Of a stretch of 64,000 nt of DNA, positions 35,336 to 43,631 are shown piece by piece. Source of the stretch: Streptococcus parauberis NCFD 2020 (GTDB lineage Bacteria; Bacillota; Bacilli; Lactobacillales; Streptococcaceae); assembly GCF_000187935.1 (NCBI RefSeq), contig NZ_AEUT02000001.1, positions 744,001 through 808,000 on the forward strand, read 5' to 3'. Position numbers and translations under genes: made by a program. Positions within the stretch are counted from its first letter, which is position 1. The number at the start of each line of letters is the position of its first letter. The notes beneath the pieces are model-generated. The model did no database searches and was not told the origin of the DNA. It saw only the letters and a program-made list of their open reading frames with translations.

Positions 35336-36304
35336 TTAGTCAACCCAAACATCTTCAAATGCAACTGAAAGTTCAGGATCTGGACTGTTTTGAGCAAATT
35401 CGTAAGCATCATCAATTTCTTTTTTAACTTGTTCTTGGATAGCATCCAATTCTTCGTCAGTTACAATACCTTCTTTTGTAAGATAAGTTCTGTACTTAAT
35501 CATTGGATCTTTTTCTTTCCATGATGCAACTTCTTCTTTAGTACGGTATTTACCAGCATCAGCTGTTGAATGACCAAACCAACGGTAAGATTCAACTTCG
35601 ACAATAGCAGGTCCGTTTCCACCACGTACATGTTCTACTGCTTTTTCCATTGTTTCGTATACTGCTAAAACATCATTTCCGTCTTCACAGTAGAATCCTG
35701 GAATTCCGTATGCTTCTGCACGAGTATATAAATGAGGTGTGTTTGTTGCATTATTGATATTCATTGAAATACCATAACGGTTATTGATGATAAAGAAGAT
35801 TACTGGTAATTTCCAAGTAGCAGCCATATTAACTGATTCGTGGAATGAACCTTCATTTGTAGCACCATCACCAGAGAAAGCAACAGCAATGTTGTTTGTA
35901 CCTTTGTATTGTTGAGTTAATGCGGCACCCACTGCAAGAGCGTAACCACCACCAACGATACCATTTGTACCATAGTTACCTTTTTCAATATCAGCTAAGT
36001 GCATTGAACCACCGCGTCCTTTTGAGACACCAGTTGCTTTACCAGCTAGCTCAGCCATCATTTTATTAAGATCCATATCTTTTGCAATTGATTGACCGTG
36101 TCCACGGTGATTTGAGAAGATAATGTCATCATAAGTTAAATGAGCAACAGCACCGACGTTAGCTGCTTCTTCACCAACTGAGAAATGGGTCATCCCTTGT
36201 ACAAATCCACGACGAACAAGTTTGTTGATACGTGAGTCAAATTCACGAATACGTTCCATTTTTAAGAACATATCCAAATGTTTTTCTTTCGAAACTGTTA
36301 CCAT
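35336..36304 (-). CDS. pdhA: Pyruvate dehydrogenase E1 component, alpha subunit
   Basis: 322 residues. The thiamine-diphosphate motif begins GDGATNEGSFHES (about 155-167) and closes with IINN. Phosphorylation-loop-like YRWFGHSTADAGKYR follows. First gene of pdhABCD. Start at ATG 36304 with TTGGAGGCC as ribosome site; the longer frame begins at a TTG that is part of that site. A long AT-rich leader (about 130 nt) with candidate promoters lies upstream. Pyruvate decarboxylation to hydroxyethyl-ThDP is the expected reaction. Confidence 0.93.
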   Translation of the reverse strand: MVTVSKEKHLDMFLKMERIREFDSRINKLVRRGFVQGMTHFSVGEEAANVGAVAHLTYDDIIFSNHRGHGQSIAKDMDLNKMMAELAGKATGVSKGRGGSMHLADIEKGNYGTNGIVGGGYALAVGAALTQQYKGTNNIAVAFSGDGATNEGSFHESVNMAATWKLPVIFFIINNRYGISMNINNATNTPHLYTRAEAYGIPGFYCEDGNDVLAVYETMEKAVEHVRGGNGPAIVEVESYRWFGHSTADAGKYRTKEEVASWKEKDPMIKYRTYLTKEGIVTDEELDAIQEQVKKEIDDAYEFAQNSPDPELSVAFEDVWVD

Positions 36305-36474
36305 TTTGGCCTCCAAAATATTAATTTACTTTTTAATCATAACTTTTTTCATCACAATTTGCAAGAAATTAAATCGCTTTCTAGCCTTTTATTATGCGAT
36401 TTTTAAAGATTGATAGTTTGAATTTTCACAAACTATTTTGTTATAATATAGTCAATCTGTTATATAGTACAGTT

Positions 36475-36501
36475 AAAAAGAGTTGCTATTGCAACTCTTT
36501 T
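36475..36501 (-). terminator. Terminator of the ABC-F gene
   Basis: Perfect stem AAAGAGTTGC / GCAACTCTTT with a TATT loop and T run on the minus strand, about 30 nt after the ABC-F stop. Confidence 0.85.
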
Positions 36502-36531
36502 CTTAATTTCTTATTTTTTTCATCTAGTATC

Positions 36532-38442
36532 TCAAATTTCTAATTGCTGTCCAATCTCTTCCCACTCAGTCAAAAGTGCATCCTGCTGTTCATTTAACTG
36601 GTCAATTTCCTTTTGCATATCAATCAACAATCCAGCATCATTCGTCGACAACATTTGTTCTGAAAGCTCAGCTAAAGAAGACTCAATCGATTCTAACAGG
36701 TTCTCGACTTCAGATAAGCGTCTTTGTAATTTGCGGACTTCTTTTTGGTTTTCCTTCTGTAATTGATAATCATTCACTGTCTGGTTTTCTTGACTCTCTT
36801 TAGTCAATGGCTGCGCCTCTAAACGGGCCAATTCTTCCAGCTCAGCCTTTTTCTCCACGTAGTAATCATAATCCCCAAGATAAAGTTGTGAACCCTCCTC
36901 AGTAATTTCTAAGACTTTTGTAGCTACGCGGTTGATAAAGTATCGGTCATGACTTACAAAGACTAGGGTGCCGTCATAATCAATGAGGGCATTCTCTAGG
37001 ACCTCTTTACTATCAATATCCAAATGGTTAGTTGGTTCATCTAATAGTAAGAAATTGTTATTTTCCATGGATAATTTAGCTAAGAGCAGACGCGCTTTCT
37101 CACCACCTGATAACATACTAACTGTCTTTTTAACATCTTCCCCACTAAAAAGGAATGCTCCTAGTCGGTTTCGGATTTCAACCTCTGGAGTTCTTGGAAA
37201 ATCACTCCATAGCTCATCAATAACAGAATTATTTGCAGTTAAGCGAGATTGTGTTTGGTCATAGTAACCAATCTCTAAGTTGGCACCTAATTTGAGTTGA
37301 CCTTTGATAAAAGGTAATTGTCCTATCAACGACTTAATTAATGTTGATTTACCAATTCCATTTGGCCCTACAATGGCAATGGCATCCAGTTTATTAACCT
37401 CAAACGAAATGGGCTCAGACAATATATGATTATCATAGCCAATTGCTGCATCTTCAAGATTTAGCACTTTATTACCTGAGGGTTTGTCGCTATGGAAGGT
37501 CATATGGGCTGATTTTTTTGAAGCCGTTGGCTTATCTAAGCGGTCAATCTTTTCCAGTTGCTTGCGTCTGGCTTGCGCACGTTTTGTTGTTGATGCTCGT
37601 ACAATGTTTTTCTGAACAAATTCTTCTAATTTAGCAATTTCTTTTTGCTGTTTGTCAAAGTTCTTTTTCTCGGTTGCAAGCTTCTCTGCTTTCAAATCCA
37701 CGAAATGTGAATAGTTACCGACATATCGATCAAGTGAAAACTTATTTAAATCTAGTGTCACGGTCGCAACTTTATCCAAGAAATAACGGTCATGACTGAC
37801 AATAATCAGAGCACCTTGATAATTAGTTAAATAATTTTCTAACCAAGCAATAGTCTCAATGTCTAAATGGTTTGTAGGTTCATCAAGTACCAATAAGTCA
37901 GGTCCTTCTAAAAGCATTTTGGCCAAGGCCAGACGTGTATTTTGACCACCTGACAAAGCTGAAATTGGCATATCCCACATCGTTTCATCGAATTTAAAAC
38001 CATTTAAAATTGCCCTAATTTCAGACTCGTAAGTAAAGCCTTTGTTTTGGCGGAAACTTTCTGACAGCTTATCATAGTCATGCATTATTTGATCTAATTG
38101 CTCAGCAGACGAATTGGCCATGTCTGATTCCATCTGTCTGAGTCGCGCTTCATCATCTCTTAGTGCTGAGAATACTTTTAACATCTCTTGATAAATTGTC
38201 TTATCGGACTCAAAACGACTATCCTGAGCAAGATAGGATAGACTGATATCCTTCTTCTTGATAATGTCTCCACTAGTTGGGGCTTCTTCACCTACTAGAA
38301 TTTTCAAAAGTGTTGATTTACCCGCACCATTTGGCCCAACTAAGGCAATCCGATCACGTTCATCAACTTGTATATTTATCCCTTTAAAAAGAACATCTCC
38401 TGAAAATGAGCGTTCAATTTTATTTCCTTGTAAAATTATCAT
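36532..38442 (-). CDS. ABC-F family ATPase (YdiF/Uup-like)
   Basis: 636 residues with two ABC domains and no membrane spans. First Walker A is GPNGAGKST near 35-43 and the signature is LSGGQNTRLALAKMLLEGPDLLVLDEPTNHLD; the second is GPNGIGKST with LSGGEKARLLLAKLS. Between them is the PtIM linker with KRAQARRKQLEK, and a C-terminal coiled coil (about 550-630). ABC-F proteins act on ribosomes to relieve stalls or give antibiotic protection. The promoter (TGTTAAAAT, 6 nt, ATG) implies a leaderless mRNA. Confidence 0.88.
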   Translation of the reverse strand: MIILQGNKIERSFSGDVLFKGINIQVDERDRIALVGPNGAGKSTLLKILVGEEAPTSGDIIKKKDISLSYLAQDSRFESDKTIYQEMLKVFSALRDDEARLRQMESDMANSSAEQLDQIMHDYDKLSESFRQNKGFTYESEIRAILNGFKFDETMWDMPISALSGGQNTRLALAKMLLEGPDLLVLDEPTNHLDIETIAWLENYLTNYQGALIIVSHDRYFLDKVATVTLDLNKFSLDRYVGNYSHFVDLKAEKLATEKKNFDKQQKEIAKLEEFVQKNIVRASTTKRAQARRKQLEKIDRLDKPTASKKSAHMTFHSDKPSGNKVLNLEDAAIGYDNHILSEPISFEVNKLDAIAIVGPNGIGKSTLIKSLIGQLPFIKGQLKLGANLEIGYYDQTQSRLTANNSVIDELWSDFPRTPEVEIRNRLGAFLFSGEDVKKTVSMLSGGEKARLLLAKLSMENNNFLLLDEPTNHLDIDSKEVLENALIDYDGTLVFVSHDRYFINRVATKVLEITEEGSQLYLGDYDYYVEKKAELEELARLEAQPLTKESQENQTVNDYQLQKENQKEVRKLQRRLSEVENLLESIESSLAELSEQMLSTNDAGLLIDMQKEIDQLNEQQDALLTEWEEIGQQLEI

Positions 38443-38448
38443 AAATCT

Positions 38449-38457
38449 ATTTTAACA
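38449..38457 (-). promoter_or_regulatory. Extended -10 six nt before the ABC-F gene (leaderless)
   Basis: TGTTAAAAT (minus strand) then AGATTT and ATG 38442, no Shine-Dalgarno. It directly adjoins the T tract of the preceding terminator, so one gene's stop signal runs into the next gene's promoter. Confidence 0.6.
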
Positions 38458-38482
38458 AAAAAATACCCCAATGGGGCATTTA
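38458..38482 (-). terminator. Terminator of the metalloprotease gene
   Basis: Stem ATGCCCCA / TGGGGTAT with a T tract of seven on the minus strand, about 20 nt past the protease stop and just upstream of the ABC-F promoter. Confidence 0.8.
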
Positions 38483-38502
38483 GTAGTTTAAAACTTGTCT
38501 TT

Positions 38503-39225
38503 CTAGTTTCCTTGATATAGCTCAGATACCTGATTGATGTCAGTCTGTTCAATGCCAAAAAATGAACCTGAGGATTGCATTACCGAATTTTCAGTATCCT
38601 TATGATTCAGACCAATCGCATGACCTAATTCATGCTCAGCTGTATGAACAATTCGATCAGCTTGGTATCCATAGGACTGATCCATTAAAAAATAAGAATT
38701 TAAATATACCTTAGCTGAAGATAACTGGTGATTTAATGTTTGGCTTTCAACTTTTGCTAATCCAGCAGCAATGATTTTAGAGTCATTCATTTGATCCGCA
38801 ATAATATTTGCCTTCTTTTGATTCATAGTTAAGGTAAAAGTAAAGGCTCCAGTATTATTCCAGTTATTTATGGCTGCATGATAGGCATTAATAAAGACTG
38901 GATTAGTGGCATTAATATAAACACTTGCTTTATTAGACGACCATTTGCTATTTTCTGTATCTTTAATATGGTCATTATCCTGGTGTTGACTTGCCGAACT
39001 AGATTTCTGACTATTACTAATAGTATTAAATATGGTAACAATTTGATTGGTTACATTAGCAATTTGGTTAGCTAATGGTGAATCACTGTGATTGGAATAG
39101 TAAATCAATCCAAAAAAGATAATAGCTAACAATAAAATCGTTTGAACAAAGCCCCAAATTATCCGAAAAAGCCATTCAATCAGCTTCATTGGCAGCCACA
39201 AAATTATTTTTAAAAATTTTTTCAT
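38503..39225 (-). CDS. Membrane-anchored matrixin-type zinc metalloprotease
   Basis: 240 residues. One strong membrane span (about 25-44) follows a basic amphipathic start. A low-complexity Ser/Gln/Asp linker (70-95) leads to a small metzincin domain with HELGHAIGLNH (H198, E199, H202, H208) and Met-turn candidate M216 in NSVMQ. Matrixin-like proteases of streptococci are found at the surface. Probably expressed with the esterase gene 29 nt upstream; its own ribosome site is weak. The span has no cleavage motif, so the protease is probably held at the membrane facing outward. Confidence 0.78.
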   Translation of the reverse strand: MKKFLKIILWLPMKLIEWLFRIIWGFVQTILLLAIIFFGLIYYSNHSDSPLANQIANVTNQIVTIFNTISNSQKSSSASQHQDNDHIKDTENSKWSSNKASVYINATNPVFINAYHAAINNWNNTGAFTFTLTMNQKKANIIADQMNDSKIIAAGLAKVESQTLNHQLSSAKVYLNSYFLMDQSYGYQADRIVHTAEHELGHAIGLNHKDTENSVMQSSGSFFGIEQTDINQVSELYQGN

Positions 39226-39254
39226 ACTCTAAACTAACTTCAAATCTATTCGAC

Positions 39255-40040
39255 CTAAGATAACCTTTCCTCTTTTATGTAGTTTATTGGTAACCATTCT
39301 AATAATACTTCTAATTGCTGATTCCAATAATACCATTCATGTTTACCATGGTCTTTTTGATAATCAATTTCGAGACCTAAATTGTTTAATTCTTGGACAG
39401 CTTTTTCATTTGCTTTAAACAAAAAGTCCTCATAACCACACCAAGCATAAAATTTAGTCTTAAAATCAAAGTCTTTAACCATACTTCTTAAGTAATATTC
39501 ATCAAAATGAGAAGCATTAGGATTGCCAAAAATGCCCTGCCAATAACGCATACTTATCTCATCCAACTCTTCTTCACCAGCTTCGGGAATAGTTAAGGCG
39601 CCAGAAAAAGAAGCACAATATGAGAATTTTTTACTAGTTAAAGCTAACTTATAAGCCCCGTAACCACCCATTGAAAGTCCAGCAATAAATGTTTTTTCAC
39701 GCTTTTTAGTCATATTAGGAAAAAAATTTGCAAGAACCTTTGGTAATTCTTCAGCAATCATCTGATAATAGGGCAAACCAGAGGCAGTATCTGTAAACCA
39801 ACCAAGGTCAGTTGAAGGCATCACAACAATCACATTAGTGTGACGGACCAGACGTTCGATATTCGTTCTTTTTTGCCACGAATTTTCATTTCCACCCATC
39901 CCATGGAGCAGATAGAGGACAGGAATATCCTGATCCCCACGATCCTCAGCCTTTAATTCAGATTGATCAGGATAAATGACATTGACTTGTCGTTCCATCC
40001 CCATTACTTCAGATTTATACTCAATTGCAATTGATGCCAT
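39255..40040 (-). CDS. estA: Esterase family protein (tributyrin esterase / FGH-like)
   Basis: 261 residues. LLHGMGGNENSW is the oxyanion region, nucleophile S123 lies in AGLSMGGYGA, a late Asp is in CGYEDFLF and catalytic His is in DHGKHEWYYW. This matches the EstA/tributyrin esterase and S-formylglutathione hydrolase-like group of lactic acid bacteria. AAAGGAG precedes ATG 40040. No signal peptide, so cytosolic. Hydrolyses short-chain acyl esters in relatives; the natural substrate is unknown. Confidence 0.85.
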   Translation of the reverse strand: MASIAIEYKSEVMGMERQVNVIYPDQSELKAEDRGDQDIPVLYLLHGMGGNENSWQKRTNIERLVRHTNVIVVMPSTDLGWFTDTASGLPYYQMIAEELPKVLANFFPNMTKKREKTFIAGLSMGGYGAYKLALTSKKFSYCASFSGALTIPEAGEEELDEISMRYWQGIFGNPNASHFDEYYLRSMVKDFDFKTKFYAWCGYEDFLFKANEKAVQELNNLGLEIDYQKDHGKHEWYYWNQQLEVLLEWLPINYIKEERLS

Positions 40041-40152
40041 AAAAACTCCTTTTGTGATTCAAATAGAGAAAGAGGATAAGCTGATTAACTCAACTTTCCT
40101 CTCTTTTCATTTTAAAATTGCTAGCGCCCAATAGGTAAATCGATTGACAATT

Positions 40153-41817
40153 TTATGATCTCACTTCCATGACTACTGGAAGAATAGCAGGGCGACGTTT
40201 TGTTTGTTCAAATAAGAATTTAGACAATTCATCTCTGACAGAACTTTTTAGTTCTCCCCAATCAAAGTTGTCTTGTAATAAATAGTTACCAACAGTTGTA
40301 TTTACCAAATCAGCACTTTCACGTAAAATATCACGACTCTTCTTAACATAAACGAATCCTCGTGTATTGACTTTTGCTTTGGAAATAATTGTTTTTTCTT
40401 TTTTGCTAACAGTAATGACAACGATAAAAATTCCATCTTCTGACAATACTTTTCGATCTCTAAGAACAATATTCCCGACATCACCAATTGCATTACCATC
40501 AATCATCACATCACTGGCTGGAACACCACCTTCATGAAGGAAGCCATCAGGATTCAAGACCATAATATCGCCTCGTTTCATGATATAAATATCTTCAGGA
40601 AAGACACCAACCTCTTCAGCGACGACTGCATGTGCAGCTAAATCACGATATTCACCTTGAACAGGGAAAAGATATTTTGGTTTCATTAAATTGATTAGAA
40701 GTTGTAAATCACGACCATTTGCATGTCCAGAAACGCGTAGATTTTGTGTAATTAGTTTCACACTGCCCCCTGCTTTATAAACAAGGTTTTCAACACGCGC
40801 CAACATTGCTTCTTTGGAAACATTTGGAGTTGTGACGATATAGACCAAATCACCTTCTTTGATTTGCACATAACGGTGACGACCAACTGCCATTTTTTGT
40901 AAACTGTTAATCGGCTCGCCCATACGACCAGCTTCTAAGATGACCAATTCATTATCGTCGTATTTATTCATATCTTTTGGTTTAATCAAGAGTCGTTCAT
41001 CGACAATCATCAATTTTTTCAAACGAATAGCTGTACGAACAATGTTCTCAACATCTGTACCAGTCAAGACAACGCGACGACTATGCGCAACTGCTGCATC
41101 TAAAACTTGTTGAATACGAACTAAGTTTGAGGCCACTGCTGCCACGATAACGCGACCATCAGCATCCCCAATGACATTATTCATTTCTTCGCCAACTTCT
41201 GACTCACTGGCAATTTGCACATTGCTTGTTGCATTTGCAGAGTCAGCTAATAATGCCAAGACACCTTCTTTACCAATTTCAGCTAATCTGCCTAAATCAG
41301 TTTCGTAAGACTTGCGAGCTGCAGGATCAAATTTAAAGTCCCCAGTATAAACAATATTACCTTGATCTGTGCCAATGACAATTCCTAAACTTTCTGGAAT
41401 CGAATGTGTTGTTTTAAAGAAAGAAACGAGACCATCTTTAAATTCAATTTCAGTTTCGCTGTCTACAACATGGAAATTATTAAATTTCTTAGTGTTATTG
41501 TTTCCTTTAACAAATAATTTAGCTAATTCAATTGTTAATTCTGAACCAAATACAGGTACTGAGACATCTGATAATAAATAAGGCAAAGCACCTATTGCAT
41601 CAGCATGGCCGTGCGTTAAAAATACACCCTGAACCTTATCTTTATTTTCAATCACATAATCTAAATTAGGAATAACCAAATCCACACCTAATTGTTCGTT
41701 TTCTGGATACTTAATACCAGCATCTAAAATAAACATTGACTCATTAACTTCGACCAAATAGAAGTTCTTACCATATTCACGAACTCCACCTAAGGCGATT
41801 ACTTTAATATCACTCAT
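40153..41817 (-). CDS. rnjB: Ribonuclease J2
   Basis: 554 residues, metallo-beta-lactamase and beta-CASP fold. The usual HxHxDH metal motif reads HGHADA (69-74), missing the last His, which is the mark of the J2 paralogue rather than J1. The C-terminal domain ends in RRPAILPVVMEV. RNase J1 and J2 form a complex for mRNA decay and 16S processing, with J2 weakly active or structural. ATG 41817 with GAGGAG; the open frame continues 23 codons upstream across the 5' leader. A stem-loop lies at the predicted mRNA 5' end. Confidence 0.88.
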   Translation of the reverse strand: MSDIKVIALGGVREYGKNFYLVEVNESMFILDAGIKYPENEQLGVDLVIPNLDYVIENKDKVQGVFLTHGHADAIGALPYLLSDVSVPVFGSELTIELAKLFVKGNNNTKKFNNFHVVDSETEIEFKDGLVSFFKTTHSIPESLGIVIGTDQGNIVYTGDFKFDPAARKSYETDLGRLAEIGKEGVLALLADSANATSNVQIASESEVGEEMNNVIGDADGRVIVAAVASNLVRIQQVLDAAVAHSRRVVLTGTDVENIVRTAIRLKKLMIVDERLLIKPKDMNKYDDNELVILEAGRMGEPINSLQKMAVGRHRYVQIKEGDLVYIVTTPNVSKEAMLARVENLVYKAGGSVKLITQNLRVSGHANGRDLQLLINLMKPKYLFPVQGEYRDLAAHAVVAEEVGVFPEDIYIMKRGDIMVLNPDGFLHEGGVPASDVMIDGNAIGDVGNIVLRDRKVLSEDGIFIVVITVSKKEKTIISKAKVNTRGFVYVKKSRDILRESADLVNTTVGNYLLQDNFDWGELKSSVRDELSKFLFEQTKRRPAILPVVMEVRS

Positions 41818-41878
41818 GATACTCCTCTTTTTATTTTTATTACATACGGTCCTTAACTTGTAAGTCGATTTACTGCTT

Positions 41879-41893
41879 TGTAGCAAAGCTACA
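41879..41893 (-). promoter_or_regulatory. 5' stem-loop of the rnjB leader
   Basis: TGTAGC-TTT-GCTACA lies 10-25 nt downstream of an extended -10 (TGATATACT, 41903-41911) and so at the predicted mRNA 5' end. An alternative pairing GCTTTG / CAAAGC overlaps. A 5' hairpin blocks 5'-3' exonucleases such as RNase J, so autoregulation is possible. Confidence 0.4.
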
Positions 41894-41954
41894 CTCCCTT
41901 ACAGTATATCACAAAAATGCTAAAGATTCATGAAAATCAATTCATACTTTCAGA

Positions 41955-41988
41955 TAAAAAAGCCAAGTTTTATTTGAACTTAGCTTTA
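41955..41988 (-). terminator. Terminator of the trpXYZ-type operon
   Basis: Stem AAAGCTAAGTTC / AACTTGGCTTT with one mismatch and a T run on the minus strand, 4 nt from the last stop. Confidence 0.8.
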
Positions 41989-41991
41989 TTT

Positions 41992-42753
41992 TTATTCAAA
42001 AAGCTGATAATAATCAGAGATGGTCATCTGTGCCTTTAATGATTGGTCTAAATCTTGAATGATTTTACCATCTTTCATAACAATCAAACGATTTCCAAAG
42101 GTTAATGCATCTTCCATATGATGTGTGATCATTAGGGCTGTTAGTTGAGCTTGATTAACAAACTGATTGGTTAGATTCATTAAGGATTTACTTGTCTTGG
42201 GATCCAAGGCTGCAGTATGTTCGTCAAGCAATAGCAAATCCGGACGCTTTATGGTTGCCATCAATAGACTTAGAGCTTGTCTTTGGCCGCCAGATAAGAG
42301 GCCTGTAGGCGTCTCTAAATGCTTTTCAAGGCCATTACCAGTTTTAGCTAATAAGCCTAGATAATCTTGACTGCGATGAGCTAAGGTCCGTTTAGTCAAT
42401 TGTCTTTTTTGACCTCTTTTTTCAGCAATCAAGAGATTCTCTGCGACAGTCATCCTTGGTGCAGTTCCCATTTTTGGATCCTGAAAAACACGTGCCAGGT
42501 AAACAGCTCTTTTTTCTGCTCCCATGTGTGTAACATCCTGTCCCAATATTCTAATTTGTCCCTTACTTAAGAAAAGAGTACCAGCAATAACATTAAACAA
42601 GGTTGACTTCCCTGCACCATTTCCACCAAGAATAGTAATAAAATCACCTTGACGAATGGTTAAATTAACATTATCCAGAATGGTTTTCGTCTCATCAAAA
42701 CCATTATTAATGGTAAGGCTGGCATCAATTAATTCAATTATCTTATCCGTCAT
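41992..42753 (-). CDS. ABC transporter ATP-binding protein (TrpZ type)
   Basis: 253 residues. Walker A GGNGAGKST (about 43-51), Q-loop VFQDPKMGTA, signature LLSGGQRQALSL, Walker B DLLLLDEHTAALDP and switch His in MITHHMED. Energises the importer with the permease whose stop it overlaps by 4 nt and the binding protein. The Trp-codon leader ahead of the operon supports tryptophan as cargo. Cytosolic side of the membrane. Confidence 0.85.
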   Translation of the reverse strand: MTDKIIELIDASLTINNGFDETKTILDNVNLTIRQGDFITILGGNGAGKSTLFNVIAGTLFLSKGQIRILGQDVTHMGAEKRAVYLARVFQDPKMGTAPRMTVAENLLIAEKRGQKRQLTKRTLAHRSQDYLGLLAKTGNGLEKHLETPTGLLSGGQRQALSLLMATIKRPDLLLLDEHTAALDPKTSKSLMNLTNQFVNQAQLTALMITHHMEDALTFGNRLIVMKDGKIIQDLDQSLKAQMTISDYYQLFE

Positions 42754-43619
42754 CTACTCAACCTCACATTTCTAAACAATTTTTGACGAAGAACAGGAAC
42801 CATTAAGCAAATGGCTAAAACGATAGCACTAAATAATTTTAAATAATTAGTATTAAATCCTAAAATAATTACTGCGGATATTAGAAATTGATATAAAATC
42901 GAACCAACTACAATAGCAATTAGACGTTCAAGTAAAGTTAGTCCAGTTGAATAGAGAACCTCACCAACAATGATACTTGCTAATCCAATAACTATCACGC
43001 CTATTCCCTTTGAAACATCGGCATAGCCATCTTGTTGACTAACTAAGGCACCAGATAGACCAATTAGCCCATTCGAAACAACTAAGCCCATTACTTCCAT
43101 CCGATCAGTATTAATCCCAAAGCTCTTTGCCATATCTCGATTATCACCAGTAGCTATATAGGCTTGTCCCAAATCAGTATATAGAAAATAAATTAAAACT
43201 GAAATAACTAAAACCACTGCCAGTAATCCCATTAATAAGATATTGATATCTGGTCGAAAAGGGAAATAATCTTGCAATCTTTTCAAATTATGCAGACCAA
43301 GATTAGCCCGTTTCATAACCATTAACATAATTGAATTACAAGAGGTCATAACCAAGATTCCGGCTAGAATAGTTGGGATTTTACCTTTTGTATATAAAAG
43401 TCCAGTTACCAATCCTGCTAATGCACCGGCAAACATCCCTAAAAAAGCTGCCAAGAATGGATTGTGTCCCTGATTCATCATGGTTACAGCGACTGCTCCT
43501 CCCAAAGGAAAAGAGCCCTCTGTTGTCATGTCAGGAAAATTTAGAATCCGAAAAGTCAGATAAATCCCTAAACCAAGGATACCCCATAAAAGGCCCTGTG
43601 AAACTGATGAAATAATCAT
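42750..43619 (-). CDS. ABC transporter permease (TrpY type)
   Basis: 289 residues with about eight or nine membrane spans. The BPD_transp_2 family is suggested by LGIYLTFRILNFPDMTTEGS, GLVVSNGLIGLSGALVSQQDG and SIIVGEVL. Such permeases work with a CD0873-type solute-binding protein. Overlaps the ATPase gene as ATGA and follows the binding-protein gene by 12 nt. Ribosome site GAAAGGA. Confidence 0.85.
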   Translation of the reverse strand: MIISSVSQGLLWGILGLGIYLTFRILNFPDMTTEGSFPLGGAVAVTMMNQGHNPFLAAFLGMFAGALAGLVTGLLYTKGKIPTILAGILVMTSCNSIMLMVMKRANLGLHNLKRLQDYFPFRPDINILLMGLLAVVLVISVLIYFLYTDLGQAYIATGDNRDMAKSFGINTDRMEVMGLVVSNGLIGLSGALVSQQDGYADVSKGIGVIVIGLASIIVGEVLYSTGLTLLERLIAIVVGSILYQFLISAVIILGFNTNYLKLFSAIVLAICLMVPVLRQKLFRNVRLSR

Positions 43620-43631
43620 ATCTTATCCTTT

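Noticed and set aside
34257..36304. Acetoin dehydrogenase operon (acoAB)
   Set aside because: Same family, and an acetoin pathway is nearby, but the full E1-E2-E3 set next to lplA fits the streptococcal PDH; acetoin cleavage cannot be excluded by sequence alone.
36367..36382. cre site upstream of pdhA
   Set aside because: AGAAAGCGATTTAA has two mismatches to the consensus, including the outer T and C; too weak to list.
40153..41817. RNase J1 (rnjA)
   Set aside because: The HGHADA motif lacks the final metal-binding His of J1, so the J2 paralogue fits better.
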